Positions 35,397 through 44,124 of a DNA stretch of 64,000 nt are shown here, piece by piece. The DNA lies in contig JBGCED010000025.1 in the NCBI GenBank assembly GCA_045106055.1, positions 9,777 to 73,776 on the forward strand, written 5' to 3'. Each line of letters starts with the position of its first letter. Within the stretch, counting starts at the first letter, position 1. This stretch comes from JBGCED01 sp045106055. Its GTDB lineage: Bacteria; Pseudomonadota; Alphaproteobacteria; CBDDJK01. Position numbers and translations under genes: made by a program. The notes under the pieces are model-generated. The model had not been told where the DNA came from and did not search any database. It saw only the letters and a list, made by a program, of their open reading frames with translations.

Positions 35397-36224
35397 ATGT
35401 CTTCAAATATCCCTAGTTTTACCATGCGCCAACTGCTTGAAGCGGGCGTGCATTTTGGTCATACAACCCGTCGCTGGAATCCAAAGATGGAACAATATAT
35501 CTTTGGGGTGCGTAACGGCATTCATATCATGGATTTGGGGCAAACCGTTCCCATGCTCAATACCGCGCTTAAAGCATTATATGATGTTGCTGCTGGCGGC
35601 GGACGCATTTTATTTGTTGGCACAAAACGCCAAGCACAAATGCCATTAAAAGAATATGCGATGAATTGCGGGCAATATTATGTCAATCACCGCTGGCTTG
35701 GGGGCATGATGACGAATTGGAAAACCGTTTCAAATTCGATCAAACGCTTGAAAGAGCTTGATAAATTGCTGCAAGATGAAGAGCATAACAATAAATTAAC
35801 CAAGCGCGAATTATTGGGGCTTAGCCGCCAGCGCGATAAATTAGAATTAACGCTGGGCGGAATTAAGGATATGGGCGATACGCCAAATATGCTGGTCGTG
35901 CTGGATGTGGTTAAGGATCAAATCGCGGTTCAAGAAGCAAAAACAATGGGCTTGCCCGTGATTGGGATTTTGGATTCAAACGCAACGCCAGAAGGGGTTG
36001 ATTATCCAATTCCAGGCAATGATGATTCCATGCGCTCGATTAAGCTTTATCTTGAATTAATTTCGCGCACAGTGCTTGCTGGGATTGATCAATCCGTTCA
36101 AAATTCAGGGGTTGATATTGGTGAAAAACTGAATGCGTCCGAACCCGCGCTTGAAGCCACTGCCGAAGTTGCTGAAGCCCCCGCTGCTGAAGCTTCATCA
36201 GAATCAGCTGCACCATCTGCATAA
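35397..36224 (+). CDS. rpsB: Small ribosomal subunit protein uS2
   Basis: 275 residues. FTMRQLLEAGVHFGHTTRRWNPKMEQYIFG, NHRWLGGMMTNWKT and VVLDVVKDQIAVQEAKTMGLPVIGILDSNATPEGVDYPIPGNDD are the S2 signatures. The C-terminal 40 residues form an Ala/Glu-rich tail common in alphaproteobacteria. It leads the rpsB-tsf-pyrH-frr-uppS run. Confidence 0.97.
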   Translation: MSSNIPSFTMRQLLEAGVHFGHTTRRWNPKMEQYIFGVRNGIHIMDLGQTVPMLNTALKALYDVAAGGGRILFVGTKRQAQMPLKEYAMNCGQYYVNHRWLGGMMTNWKTVSNSIKRLKELDKLLQDEEHNNKLTKRELLGLSRQRDKLELTLGGIKDMGDTPNMLVVLDVVKDQIAVQEAKTMGLPVIGILDSNATPEGVDYPIPGNDDSMRSIKLYLELISRTVLAGIDQSVQNSGVDIGEKLNASEPALEATAEVAEAPAAEASSESAAPSA

Positions 36225-36258
36225 ATCAATCACTATCGGTTAAAGGAACTATAAAATT

Positions 36259-37188
36259 ATGACGATTACAGCCACAATGGTAAAAGAGCTGCGCGAAAAA
36301 TCAGGCGCGGGCATGATGGATTGCAAAAAAGCATTGGCAGAAACGGATGGTGATTTTGAAGCTGCTGTCGATTGGTTGCGTAAAAAAGGATTATCGGCTG
36401 CGGCTAAAAAATCCAGCCGCATCGCTGCGGAGGGGCTTGTTGGGCTTTCATTTGATGGCACAAAAGGCGCATTGATTGAGGTGAATGCAGAAACCGATTT
36501 TGTTGCCCGCAATCAATTATTCCAAGATTTTGTGCTTAATTTGGCATCCTTGTCGGTTGCTGTGGGCGGCGTTGATGATTTGCAAGGCTTGGCTTACCCA
36601 GATACGGGGCGCAATGTTGCAGAAGAATTAACCCATAATATCGCGATGATTGGCGAAAATATGAGCATCAGGCGTTTGGTTGCGCTTAGCGTGGAAGCGG
36701 GCGCGGTTAGCGGTTATGTTCATGCCGCAGCCGAAGGATCAAACGGCAAGCTTGGGCGCATTGGTGTGCTGGTTGCGCTTGAATCACAAGCGGATGCTGG
36801 CGCATTGGCGCAGCTTGGCAAGCAAATTGCCATGCATATTGCGGCTGCAAATCCGCGCTTTTTATCGGTTGATGAAATTAGCGAGGAAGACCGTGAGCGC
36901 GAACGCAATGTGTTGACCGAACAAGCCCGCGCAGAGGGTCGTCCTGAAAATATCATTCAAAAAATGGTTGAAGGGCGCATGCGTAAATTCCAAGAAGAGG
37001 TTGCCTTATTAGAGCAAATATTTGTGATTGATAATGAAACCAAAATTTCCGATCTGCTTGAAAAGCAAAGCAAAGAACTTGGCAGCAAGATTATATTGAA
37101 AGCATTTGCACGGTTTGAACTTGGCGAAGGCATCGAGAAAAAACAAGATGATTTTGCAGCAGAGGTCGCCGCAGCCGTCGGGGGATAA
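36259..37188 (+). CDS. tsf: Elongation factor Ts
   Basis: 309 residues. ATMVKELREKSGAGMMDCKKAL is the UBA domain opening; GLVGLSFDGTKGALIEVNAETDFVARN the first core part; QIAMHIAAANPRFLSVDEI the second. It exchanges GDP for GTP on EF-Tu. It follows rpsB with a 34-bp gap and a good ribosome site (AAAGGAA). Confidence 0.97.
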   Translation: MTITATMVKELREKSGAGMMDCKKALAETDGDFEAAVDWLRKKGLSAAAKKSSRIAAEGLVGLSFDGTKGALIEVNAETDFVARNQLFQDFVLNLASLSVAVGGVDDLQGLAYPDTGRNVAEELTHNIAMIGENMSIRRLVALSVEAGAVSGYVHAAAEGSNGKLGRIGVLVALESQADAGALAQLGKQIAMHIAAANPRFLSVDEISEEDRERERNVLTEQARAEGRPENIIQKMVEGRMRKFQEEVALLEQIFVIDNETKISDLLEKQSKELGSKIILKAFARFELGEGIEKKQDDFAAEVAAAVGG

Positions 37189-37230
37189 TGTAAACGAAAC
37201 GCGCTATAAGCACGATGTGAACGGAAAATA

Positions 37231-38037
37231 ATGCCACATGATTTAACATCATCGGATGATGCAAGGATAGCCGCCAGAAAAAACGGCGATTCACCTTTAG
37301 GCGATGTTCGCTATAAACGCATTTTGCTTAAAATCTCAGGTGAAGCTTTGATGGGCGATAAAGCCTTTGGCATTGATGCAGAAGCAGTTAAATTAATTGC
37401 CCAGCAAATTGGCAGTGTTTACCAGCTTGGCGTTGAAATTTGCTTGGTGATTGGCGGCGGTAATATTTTTCGCGGCATTTCAGCTGCGGCTGAGATGGAG
37501 CGCACCACCGCTGATTATATGGGCATGCTAGGCACGGTGATGAATGCGCTTGCCCTGCAATCGGGGCTTGAAAATGACGGCATTCCAACGCGTGTGCTTT
37601 CTGCGGTTCCCATGAATACGATTTGCGAACCCTATATCAGGCGGCGCGCCATGCGCCATCTTGAAAAGGGGCGTATTGTTATTTTTGCTGCTGGCACAGG
37701 CAATCCCTATTTTACCACGGACAGCGCCGCTGCCTTGCGCGCTTCCGAGATGGAATGCGATGTGGTGATGAAAGCAACCAAAGTGGATGGCGTTTATGAT
37801 AGCGATCCCAAGATTAATCCAAATGCCAAACGGTTTCAAACCATCAGCTATCAAACCGCATTGGAACGCAATTTAAGGGTGATGGATACAGCAGCAATCG
37901 CGCTATGCCGCGAGAAAAAGCTGCCGATCTTGGTGTTTTCAATGTTTGAACCCAATAGTTTTTCAAATATTGTAAGGGCAAGGGGGGCTTTCACGCAAAT
38001 TATGGAATCAGCCCCCGATCACATGCCCCCCACTTAA
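37231..38037 (+). CDS. pyrH: UMP kinase
   Basis: 268 residues. [44 protein letters not shown] and [19 protein letters not shown] are the amino-acid-kinase fold motifs of bacterial UMP kinase. The N-terminus is about 27 residues longer than in E. coli ([20 protein letters not shown]) and looks disordered; a shorter start is not obvious. It phosphorylates UMP to UDP, feeding nucleotide and UDP-sugar pools. Confidence 0.96.
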   Translation: MPHDLTSSDDARIAARKNGDSPLGDVRYKRILLKISGEALMGDKAFGIDAEAVKLIAQQIGSVYQLGVEICLVIGGGNIFRGISAAAEMERTTADYMGMLGTVMNALALQSGLENDGIPTRVLSAVPMNTICEPYIRRRAMRHLEKGRIVIFAAGTGNPYFTTDSAAALRASEMECDVVMKATKVDGVYDSDPKINPNAKRFQTISYQTALERNLRVMDTAAIALCREKKLPILVFSMFEPNSFSNIVRARGAFTQIMESAPDHMPPT

Positions 38038-38056
38038 AGATAAAGGAGTAATGATA

Positions 38057-38614
38057 ATGAGCTTTCAAGGCGATAAAGATTTAAAAAAACGGATGGATGG
38101 CGCAACTGAAGCTTTGCAAAAGGAATTTTCAGGATTAAGAACGGGACGCGCAAGCCCCGCCTTGCTTGAATCTGTTCAAGTCGAGGCTTATGGCGGGCAT
38201 ATGCCATTAAAAGAGCTTGCAGGGGTTAATGTGCCAGAACCTAGAATGCTAAGTGTGAATGTATGGGATCAAGGGCTTGTCAAGGCGGTTGAAAAGGCAA
38301 TTTCAGATGCAAATTTAGGTTTAAACCCAATGTCCGAGGGCAATGTTATTCGCGTTACCTTGCCTGAACTTACCGAAGATCGCCGCCGCGAACTTACCAA
38401 GGTTGCAGGAAAATACGCAGAAGCAGCAAGGATTGCGGTGCGAAATGTTCGCCGCGATGGGATTGATGGGCTGCGCAAGGCAGAAAAATCAGGGGATATT
38501 GCGCAAGATCAGCTGCATCGCGGACAAGATGAGATTCAAAAAATGACCGATGCCGCGATTGCAAATATTGATAAGATGCTGGCGGATAAAGACCAAGATA
38601 TTATGCAGGTTTAA
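38057..38614 (+). CDS. frr: Ribosome recycling factor
   Basis: With the ATG at 38057 the protein has 185 residues, the usual length. AAGGAG ends 8 nt before this ATG but only 2 nt before the alternative ATG at 38051, so the later start is preferred. LRTGRASPALLESVQVEAYG, ISDANLGLNPMSEGNVIRVTLPELTEDRR and VRNVRRDGIDGLRKAEK are family motifs. It splits post-termination ribosomes with EF-G. Confidence 0.96.
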   Translation: MSFQGDKDLKKRMDGATEALQKEFSGLRTGRASPALLESVQVEAYGGHMPLKELAGVNVPEPRMLSVNVWDQGLVKAVEKAISDANLGLNPMSEGNVIRVTLPELTEDRRRELTKVAGKYAEAARIAVRNVRRDGIDGLRKAEKSGDIAQDQLHRGQDEIQKMTDAAIANIDKMLADKDQDIMQV

Positions 38615-38660
38615 GCCTTAATTTTTTAAATTTAACCATTTTGATCGCGACCCCCCTCCC

Positions 38661-39386
38661 GTGACTTATCAGGATAAAATTAAGCATATTGCCTTTATCA
38701 TGGATGGCAATGGGCGCTGGGCAAAGCAGCGCGGAAAGCCGCGTATTGAGGGGCATAGAAAAGGCGCAGCTGCGCTTCGCGGCGTGATTGAAGCCGCTGC
38801 CGATTTATCCATCCCATTTGTAACTTTCTTTGGCTTTTCAACCGAAAATTGGCAACGCCCCCCCCAAGAAGTACAGGATTTAATGGGGCTATTGCGGCAG
38901 TATTTGATGTATGAGGTAAATGCGTTTCATAAGGCGGGGGCAAAATTAATTATCATTGGTCAGCGTGATCGCTTTTCAGCCGATTTGATTGAATTAATTG
39001 AAAAGGCAGAGACAAAAACAAAAGATAATGATAAAATCACCGTGGTGATTGCTTTGAATTATGGCGCGCGCGCTGAATTGCTGCATGCCGCAAAAGAAAT
39101 TTGCAAGCAAGCCGTTGCGGGTGATATAAGCATGGATGATCTTCAAGAGCAGGATATTTCCAATCTGTTATGGACAAGGGATATTCCAGATCCTGATTTG
39201 CTGATCCGAACCAGCGGCGAGCAACGGATTAGCAATTTTTTATTATGGCAGCTTGCCTATAGCGAATTATTATTTATGGATTGCCTATGGCCCGATTTCA
39301 GCAAAGCGCATTTACAAACTGCGATGGATGAATTTTATCGCCGCAATCGCCGCTTTGGACTTGTTGAAGAAAACCCGCCTGCTTAA
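38661..39386 (+). CDS. uppS: Undecaprenyl pyrophosphate synthase
   Basis: 241 residues starting with GTG at 38661; the upstream sequence is C-rich and lacks a good ribosome site. HIAFIMDGNGRWAKQRG holds the catalytic Asp, then FFGFSTENWQRP, ALNYGARAEL, DPDLLIRTSGEQRISNFLLWQLAYSE. The enzyme makes the C55 carrier used by MraY and MurG. Usually cdsA and dxr follow; here rbfA does. Confidence 0.95.
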   Translation: MTYQDKIKHIAFIMDGNGRWAKQRGKPRIEGHRKGAAALRGVIEAAADLSIPFVTFFGFSTENWQRPPQEVQDLMGLLRQYLMYEVNAFHKAGAKLIIIGQRDRFSADLIELIEKAETKTKDNDKITVVIALNYGARAELLHAAKEICKQAVAGDISMDDLQEQDISNLLWTRDIPDPDLLIRTSGEQRISNFLLWQLAYSELLFMDCLWPDFSKAHLQTAMDEFYRRNRRFGLVEENPPA

Positions 39387-39421
39387 ATCAACTTACTTAA
39401 ATCAACTATGAAAGTATAAGA

Positions 39422-39844
39422 ATGATGAAAGATCAACAAACCCATTTTGCAGCCCAGCGTTCACACCGCCAGCTTAAAGTTGGTGAGGAAATACGCCATA
39501 TTGTCTCTTCGTTATTTGCGCGCGGGGAATTGGCCGATCCTGCGCTTTTTGGTAAATCCTTGACGATTACCGAGGTTAAGATCAGCCCCGATCTTAAAAA
39601 TGCCACCATATTTTATGTGCCATTGCTGGCGGTCAATTTTGATGCGGAAGGATTGGTGGTCATTCAAAAAGGACTTGAAAAAGTAGAGCCCTTTATTAAA
39701 CGGCACATTGCAGCAAGTTTGAAAATTAGAGTGACCCCAAAATTGAAATTTAGCTATGATCGCACTTTTGACAATATTGATGCGGTCGGTAAATTATTGA
39801 GCCACCCACGGGTTCAGGCAGATTTAACCCCACCAACAAAATAA
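39422..39844 (+). CDS. rbfA: Ribosome-binding factor A
   Basis: 140 residues. RSHRQLKVGEEIRHIVSSLFARGE, then ITEVKISPDLKNATIFYVPL and IKRHIAASLKIRVTPKLKFSYDRTFD match RbfA, which helps mature the 5' end of 16S rRNA and is needed in cold. The start could be the first or second of two adjacent ATG codons. rbfA normally lies in nusA-infB-rbfA-truB; its place after uppS is unusual. A short direct repeat (TTAAATCAACT, imperfect) lies just upstream. Confidence 0.9.
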   Translation: MMKDQQTHFAAQRSHRQLKVGEEIRHIVSSLFARGELADPALFGKSLTITEVKISPDLKNATIFYVPLLAVNFDAEGLVVIQKGLEKVEPFIKRHIAASLKIRVTPKLKFSYDRTFDNIDAVGKLLSHPRVQADLTPPTK

Positions 39845-39852
39845 TATTTTCA

Positions 39853-40812
39853 ATGAATGATCTGCTTAAAATTCTTTCAAAATCTTTAAAGCCCTTTGGC
39901 TATCATATTGCCAGACATTCCGCCCCTGCTTTATTAAAAATTAAAAATATTGAAGCTGGGCAAGATGGCGAGCAATCGATCCTGTTTCCGCGTCACTATT
40001 TTGATGGATGCGTCTTTGACCCGCCCAGCGCGCTTGATCTTAATCATTTGAAAATTTATTTGCGCAGCTGCATGCGCGATCACCGCAATGTGAATAAGAA
40101 AATGCGCGTTAGCGGAGATAGCGAAAATGACACGCTGCTTGCTTGTATTGCATCCTTGGTTGCTGCCGTGAATTATCTTGATCAGCAAAATCCCGCATTA
40201 TCAATCGATGTGATATGTCTTGATGATCGTTCGGATGCAGGCAATCTGGCGCGCATTGACCATATATTATCAGGGCTGAATTGCCCATGGCACATTAAGC
40301 AAACGGCGATCAGCGGGCAAGGAAAATCCCTGCATGAGCAATTTTCGCTGGCGCGCCAAGAAAAAGGGCTGTGTTATTTCATTGAAGATGATTATTTGCA
40401 TGAAGTGCAGGGGATTGACAGATTATACCAATTTTACTTGAAAATCATAAATGATTTCAATGCCCATTGTGTGCTTTATACGCAAGAAAGCGATAATATT
40501 TACCATGAAGCCTATCCCTCTTATTTGTTAAAGGGGCAAGATTGCAGATGGCGCACCGTTCGCCACGCAACCCATAGTTTTTTTATCCATAGCCATTATG
40601 TCGATCATTTTTGGAAATATTTTGAAAATACAAAATATGTCGGCGTGAAGTCAAAACGGCGTGCAGGATCAGAGCGCAACACCACCAATAAATTATTCTT
40701 GCATATGCCAGGCTTCGTCCCCTTGACCCCCGCAGCCGTTCATTTGCAATTTCAAGAAACATTGCCCCCGTTTTATGATTGGCAAGTGCTTTACAAGCTC
40801 TATCAGCAATAA
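39853..40812 (+). CDS. Glycosyltransferase-like protein (GT-A fold suspected)
   Basis: 319 residues; I do not recognise a named family with certainty. Features that suggest a GT2-like fold are the alternating strand region LSIDVICLDDRSDAGNLARI (about residues 115-135) and CYFIEDDYLHEVQGIDRLYQ (about 175-195), where the acidic EDD could serve as the metal-binding motif. HSFFIHSHYVDHFWKYF and a His-rich ending follow. No membrane helix. It begins 8 bp after rbfA and may share its mRNA. The acceptor and sugar are unknown. Confidence 0.55.
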   Translation: MNDLLKILSKSLKPFGYHIARHSAPALLKIKNIEAGQDGEQSILFPRHYFDGCVFDPPSALDLNHLKIYLRSCMRDHRNVNKKMRVSGDSENDTLLACIASLVAAVNYLDQQNPALSIDVICLDDRSDAGNLARIDHILSGLNCPWHIKQTAISGQGKSLHEQFSLARQEKGLCYFIEDDYLHEVQGIDRLYQFYLKIINDFNAHCVLYTQESDNIYHEAYPSYLLKGQDCRWRTVRHATHSFFIHSHYVDHFWKYFENTKYVGVKSKRRAGSERNTTNKLFLHMPGFVPLTPAAVHLQFQETLPPFYDWQVLYKLYQQ

Positions 40813-40814
40813 AG

Positions 40815-41171
40815 TTAGCTGCCCCGATAGGTGGAATATGAAAAGGGAGAGACCAATAATGGCACATGATAATGCTGATTGGGATCATTGACACCAAAGA
40901 AAATCGGGATTTGATCCAGAAAATTGGGTTCAGGCAAATCCCAGCCCAGCGCTTTAAAATAAGGTCCAACCGCAAATACAAGCTGATATTGACCAATTTC
41001 AAGGGGCTGCCCGTCAATTAAGGGGGCATCGGTGCGGCCATCTTGATTGGTAACCCCGCTTGAAATTAAAGTTGGGGCAGCGCCTTCAGCGACCTTATAT
41101 AATGCATAATTCACCCCCGCAGCAGGGCGCCCGCCCGCCGTATCAAGCACATGTGTTGTTAATTTTCCCAT
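40815..41171 (-). CDS. uraH: 5-hydroxyisourate hydrolase
   Basis: 118 residues, transthyretin-related family. LTTHVLDTAGGRPA with the first catalytic His, NQDGRTDAPL with the Arg, HYHVPLLVSPFSYSTYRGS with the last His and the diagnostic C-terminal YRGS are all present. It hydrolyses 5-hydroxyisourate, the product of urate oxidation. No urate oxidase, OHCU decarboxylase or allantoinase lies in the window, so here it stands alone. It ends 2 bp after the convergent glycosyltransferase-like gene. Confidence 0.95.
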   Translation of the reverse strand: MGKLTTHVLDTAGGRPAAGVNYALYKVAEGAAPTLISSGVTNQDGRTDAPLIDGQPLEIGQYQLVFAVGPYFKALGWDLPEPNFLDQIPIFFGVNDPNQHYHVPLLVSPFSYSTYRGS

Positions 41172-41347
41172 TCATTTCCCCATCTTTATGCTGTTTATCG
41201 TGGATTGTTTTTTATCATTATAGAACATAATTCAAAAAGTTAAACCCGTATCAGCAAAAAAACCCCAGCTTCGTTGATAAGAAAATTGAGCTTAGAAAAT
41301 AAGCATTGAAAATTTTATCATTAAACCGCCTGTAAGGAGCAAAGCCC

Positions 41348-41974
41348 ATGAAACACAGCATGAAAAACAACATGAAAAACAGTATCACTTTAACCCATTC
41401 CCCCAAAACAGCTATTTCCCCCAAAACAGGTCAGGCCTTGAAAGCAATGATGCTTGCGGGGATTATGATTGGCAGCACCGCCTGCATGACTTTTGATGGC
41501 GGCAGCACCGCAGAAGGCATTGGATACCGCCAAGCGCGCTTTGCAGAAATGTCTGCGATGAATGAATTTCGGGCATGCAAAGCAGATGGGCTTGCACTTG
41601 ATGAGCAAGCAAGGCTGGATGCTTCTGGTGCAAAATATCTTGCCAGTGCTAAGATTCTTGAACAATGCGAAGCCAGTGTTGGCAGCGTTGATCAAACCAT
41701 CGGCAGTGATGAACGGATGCGGGTCTATGCCTTATCCATTCAAAATTATGTAAAAGGCGGCGATATTGCAAAGGCAGCGGATAGTTTAAATCAATTCCAA
41801 TCTGCTTTTCCAAATAAGGATTTATATTATGCGGATGGATCGTCTTTTATTGAAACAATGCTGGTGATCACCCATCAAAAAGAGGATGCAAATTTCTCGG
41901 TCGCTTCAACCTTAAATGTGCCGCGCGCTTTGAAAATTGAAAAAAACCGCATTGCGCATTGGGAAATTCATTAA
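41348..41974 (+). CDS. Predicted lipoprotein of unknown function
   Basis: 208 residues. A lipobox-like segment (AGIMIGSTACMTF) puts the lipidated Cys near residue 46 after an unusually long, polar N-terminus. The first 36 coding bases are three near-identical 12-bp units, each beginning with ATG (MKHS, MKNN, MKNS), so translation could start at any of three codons; AAGGAG lies 8 nt before the first. The mature part has a helical region (GGDIAKAADSLNQFQSAFPN) that looks TPR-like. I know no relative. Confidence 0.65.
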   Translation: MKHSMKNNMKNSITLTHSPKTAISPKTGQALKAMMLAGIMIGSTACMTFDGGSTAEGIGYRQARFAEMSAMNEFRACKADGLALDEQARLDASGAKYLASAKILEQCEASVGSVDQTIGSDERMRVYALSIQNYVKGGDIAKAADSLNQFQSAFPNKDLYYADGSSFIETMLVITHQKEDANFSVASTLNVPRALKIEKNRIAHWEIH

Positions 41975-42019
41975 TTTTTTCAAACATCATATCATTCTTG
42001 ATTGAGAGGAGTAATTATC

Positions 42020-42904
42020 ATGTTAAAGAAAACGCTAATCGCGGGCGGTTTTGCCCTTTTTCTATCGGCAGCAAGCGCGCCCAGCTTTGCAAATAATACC
42101 GCAGGATCACAAGCAATATGGCAGCCAAGCGCAAGCGAGATGCTGGTGAAAATGCCAACAGCCAGCATGCAAAAAAAGATTGAACGGGACTTTAGAAGTT
42201 CCCCGCTTGCAAGTGCGCTTCAGCAAAGCAATGTTGATTTGGGCTTAAAGCAGCAAACGCTGGAAAGTTTAAATCAAACCCTGACCCAAACCCAAGGCGA
42301 GATGAATGTTGAGGTGCGCCATCAAATTTTAAGCCAAAAACGCGATTATTTAACCATGGTTGGCGGGCGCAACACGATGCGCAAACAAGCAGCAGAAACC
42401 AGAATCACCCTATATCGCGATTTACTGGAGAAAATGCAGATTGAAAAGCGCGGATTAACGCCCGAAAAACAAGCCTTGATTGCCAAGCAAGAAGCAGCGC
42501 GCGCCCGCGCACAGCAAAATTATGATCTGGTTGAAACGGCTATCTTTAGCGATGGACCAGGCAAAAACAGCAAATATAATCAGGATTATAATAAAAATCA
42601 GGCTTTGATTGAACAGCTGATCGCCAAAGTCGGTCAGCATAAGGCAAATCAAAGCGCGATGCTTGACGGCGAAGCTTTGTCAAAACAGGATTATTTAAGA
42701 CAATTAATCGCAGATACCGAAGCCGATATTGCGCTTGTTGATCAGGAAAACCAAATTTTGGGGCTAATGTCAAAATTGGTTGCTTTGGATGCGATGGCAT
42801 TATCCGAAGAAGTTGCAGATGCCCAAGATATGGAAGCAGGCATTGACCCAGAAGCAGCAAAAAACCCGCTGCATAATGTCGCCAATCTGTTCATTGGGGG
42901 ATGA
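42020..42904 (+). CDS. Periplasmic coiled-coil protein of unknown function
   Basis: 294 residues from the ATG at 42020, with GAGGAG before it; an in-frame TTG at 42002 lies inside that site and is rejected. A clear signal peptide (MLKKTLIAGGFALFLSAASA, cleavage after SFA near residue 25) is followed by a mostly helical, Gln/Lys/Glu/Ala-rich body suggesting coiled coils (about 60-160 and 205-260). Little Cys. It follows the lipoprotein gene by 45 bp, so the pair may act together in the envelope. No family recognised. Confidence 0.65.
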   Translation: MLKKTLIAGGFALFLSAASAPSFANNTAGSQAIWQPSASEMLVKMPTASMQKKIERDFRSSPLASALQQSNVDLGLKQQTLESLNQTLTQTQGEMNVEVRHQILSQKRDYLTMVGGRNTMRKQAAETRITLYRDLLEKMQIEKRGLTPEKQALIAKQEAARARAQQNYDLVETAIFSDGPGKNSKYNQDYNKNQALIEQLIAKVGQHKANQSAMLDGEALSKQDYLRQLIADTEADIALVDQENQILGLMSKLVALDAMALSEEVADAQDMEAGIDPEAAKNPLHNVANLFIGG

Positions 42905-43026
42905 TGAAACAGCAAAGCGGGATATAAGCATTTATCCAAGCCGAATCGGATGTTATTCTGTGAAGAGAGAAAAGACTAAAAAACAAATTTCATTATTAAC
43001 CTTATGATCAATGTGAGTTTTCGGCC

Positions 43027-43428
43027 ATGATTACGCCAAAAAGTTCGCCAGCAAAGCTGCAATCCACATCTTCTAATCTACAGAATTTGTTGAATGATCT
43101 TAGCAAAATCTCAACTTCGGATTCAAAAGGAAACTCGAAGCAGGCGGAATTGACGCGTGATCCTGTTGGGCGCGATGATCCAAGAAATATTGATGAAGGA
43201 AATATGAATGCTGGCGGGGCGATGGCGCATCACTTGGAGTCGCGCATTGACCCTAATCAGGAATATATTCGCCCATCCTTTTCAAGATTTTTTGGCCGCA
43301 ATGCCCCTGATCCTTTTAATCTTGCCTATGCCCTAGAGCGATTAAGCGGATTATTGCGCCAAGATGGCAATAATGGCCCGCGCCAAAATGTGCCAGCCAA
43401 AGGCTTTTATTTGAATGTTGTTTTGTGA
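43027..43428 (+). CDS. Hypothetical protein, 133 residues
   Basis: No recognised family. The N-terminal third is Ser/Asn/Lys-rich and probably disordered (SSPAKLQSTSSNLQNLLNDL), the middle is acidic and Asn-rich, and the end has a possible structured part (FSRFFGRNAPDPFNLAYALERL). No signal peptide or membrane helix. The ribosome site is weak. It lies 27 bp upstream of the Panacea-like gene and probably shares its transcript. Confidence 0.5.
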   Translation: MITPKSSPAKLQSTSSNLQNLLNDLSKISTSDSKGNSKQAELTRDPVGRDDPRNIDEGNMNAGGAMAHHLESRIDPNQEYIRPSFSRFFGRNAPDPFNLAYALERLSGLLRQDGNNGPRQNVPAKGFYLNVVL

Positions 43429-43455
43429 TTCTTAAAAGCGGGTGGGGTTTAAAAA

Positions 43456-43965
43456 ATGCGGCCAGCGGTTGATAATACATTGATGATTGCCTTGTGGCTT
43501 GAAGATCGCGCACGGGAAGATCAGGTGCGGTTAAGCCCGCAGCATCTTCATCAATTATTATATTTGCTGCAAACGATCTATGCGCTGGATTTTAAGGGTC
43601 AAATGCTGATGCCAGCCCAGTTTGTTGCCTTTAAAGACGGGGTGCGCGAACCAACCCTTTATGCCGTGATGAGCGAATTGAATTTTTTTGATGATCCGCT
43701 GCCATTGCCAGCGCAGATATTGCAATTTTTGGAACAGTTTTGGGCAAAATTTAACGAAAAATCCGAAGCGATGCTGATCAAAGAAATTAAGAAACACCCC
43801 CCCTATGATCAGGCAATATCCAAAGGCACAGGCGCGTTAATTGCTTTTGAAGAAATTGCAGAACATGCCCGCCAGCATAAAATATCAACCCATGTTAAGG
43901 TTGCAGATGGTCGCAAATTGCCGCGCTGGACACCTGAACGCCATCTTGCTGCCGCAAAATCCTAA
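43456..43965 (+). CDS. Panacea/SocA-like domain protein
   Basis: 169 residues. LSPQHLHQLLYLLQTIYAL resembles the LxKLLYFAQ helix of the Panacea (DUF4065, SocA) domain, and QFVAFKDGVREPTLYAVMSEL is placed like its xAWxxGPVxPxVYxxL segment. FLEQFWAKFNEKSEAMLIKEIKKHPP resembles the later LLxxVxxxYGxxSAxxLxxxTHxxxP part. Panacea domains serve as antitoxins or adaptors in phage and toxin systems. The key WxxGP is not conserved, so this is a remote match. The 43027-43428 gene would be the only candidate partner. Confidence 0.45.
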   Translation: MRPAVDNTLMIALWLEDRAREDQVRLSPQHLHQLLYLLQTIYALDFKGQMLMPAQFVAFKDGVREPTLYAVMSELNFFDDPLPLPAQILQFLEQFWAKFNEKSEAMLIKEIKKHPPYDQAISKGTGALIAFEEIAEHARQHKISTHVKVADGRKLPRWTPERHLAAAKS

Positions 43966-44026
43966 AGTTTATATTATATCTATAATCATAGATATGGAGC
44001 ATTCCCGCCTTAGATTGTATATTCGG

Positions 44027-44056
44027 TTGACAAGCAATCAATTTTGTATTTATGAT
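44027..44056 (+). promoter_or_regulatory. Candidate sigma-70 promoter of frcBCA
   Basis: TTGACA (44027-44032, full consensus) and TATGAT (44051-44056) with an 18-bp spacer, about 60 nt before the frcB start. Confidence 0.65.
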
Positions 44057-44124
44057 AGAGTTTAGCTTATTTTTTGTATGGAAGCATCAAACAACATCAT
44101 TGTAAAAAAAACGGGAGAGAATTT

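Noticed and set aside
43021..43040. CATGATTACGCCAA at the start of the 133-residue gene looks like the lacZ-alpha start of cloning vectors
   Set aside because: Only about 14 bases match; the flanks on both sides are unlike vector sequence and the frame continues as an unrelated protein. Coincidence is more likely than contamination.
43027..43965. Firm call of a toxin-antitoxin pair
   Set aside because: The Panacea match is weak (no WxxGP) and the upstream protein shows no toxin motif, so it is listed only as a possibility.
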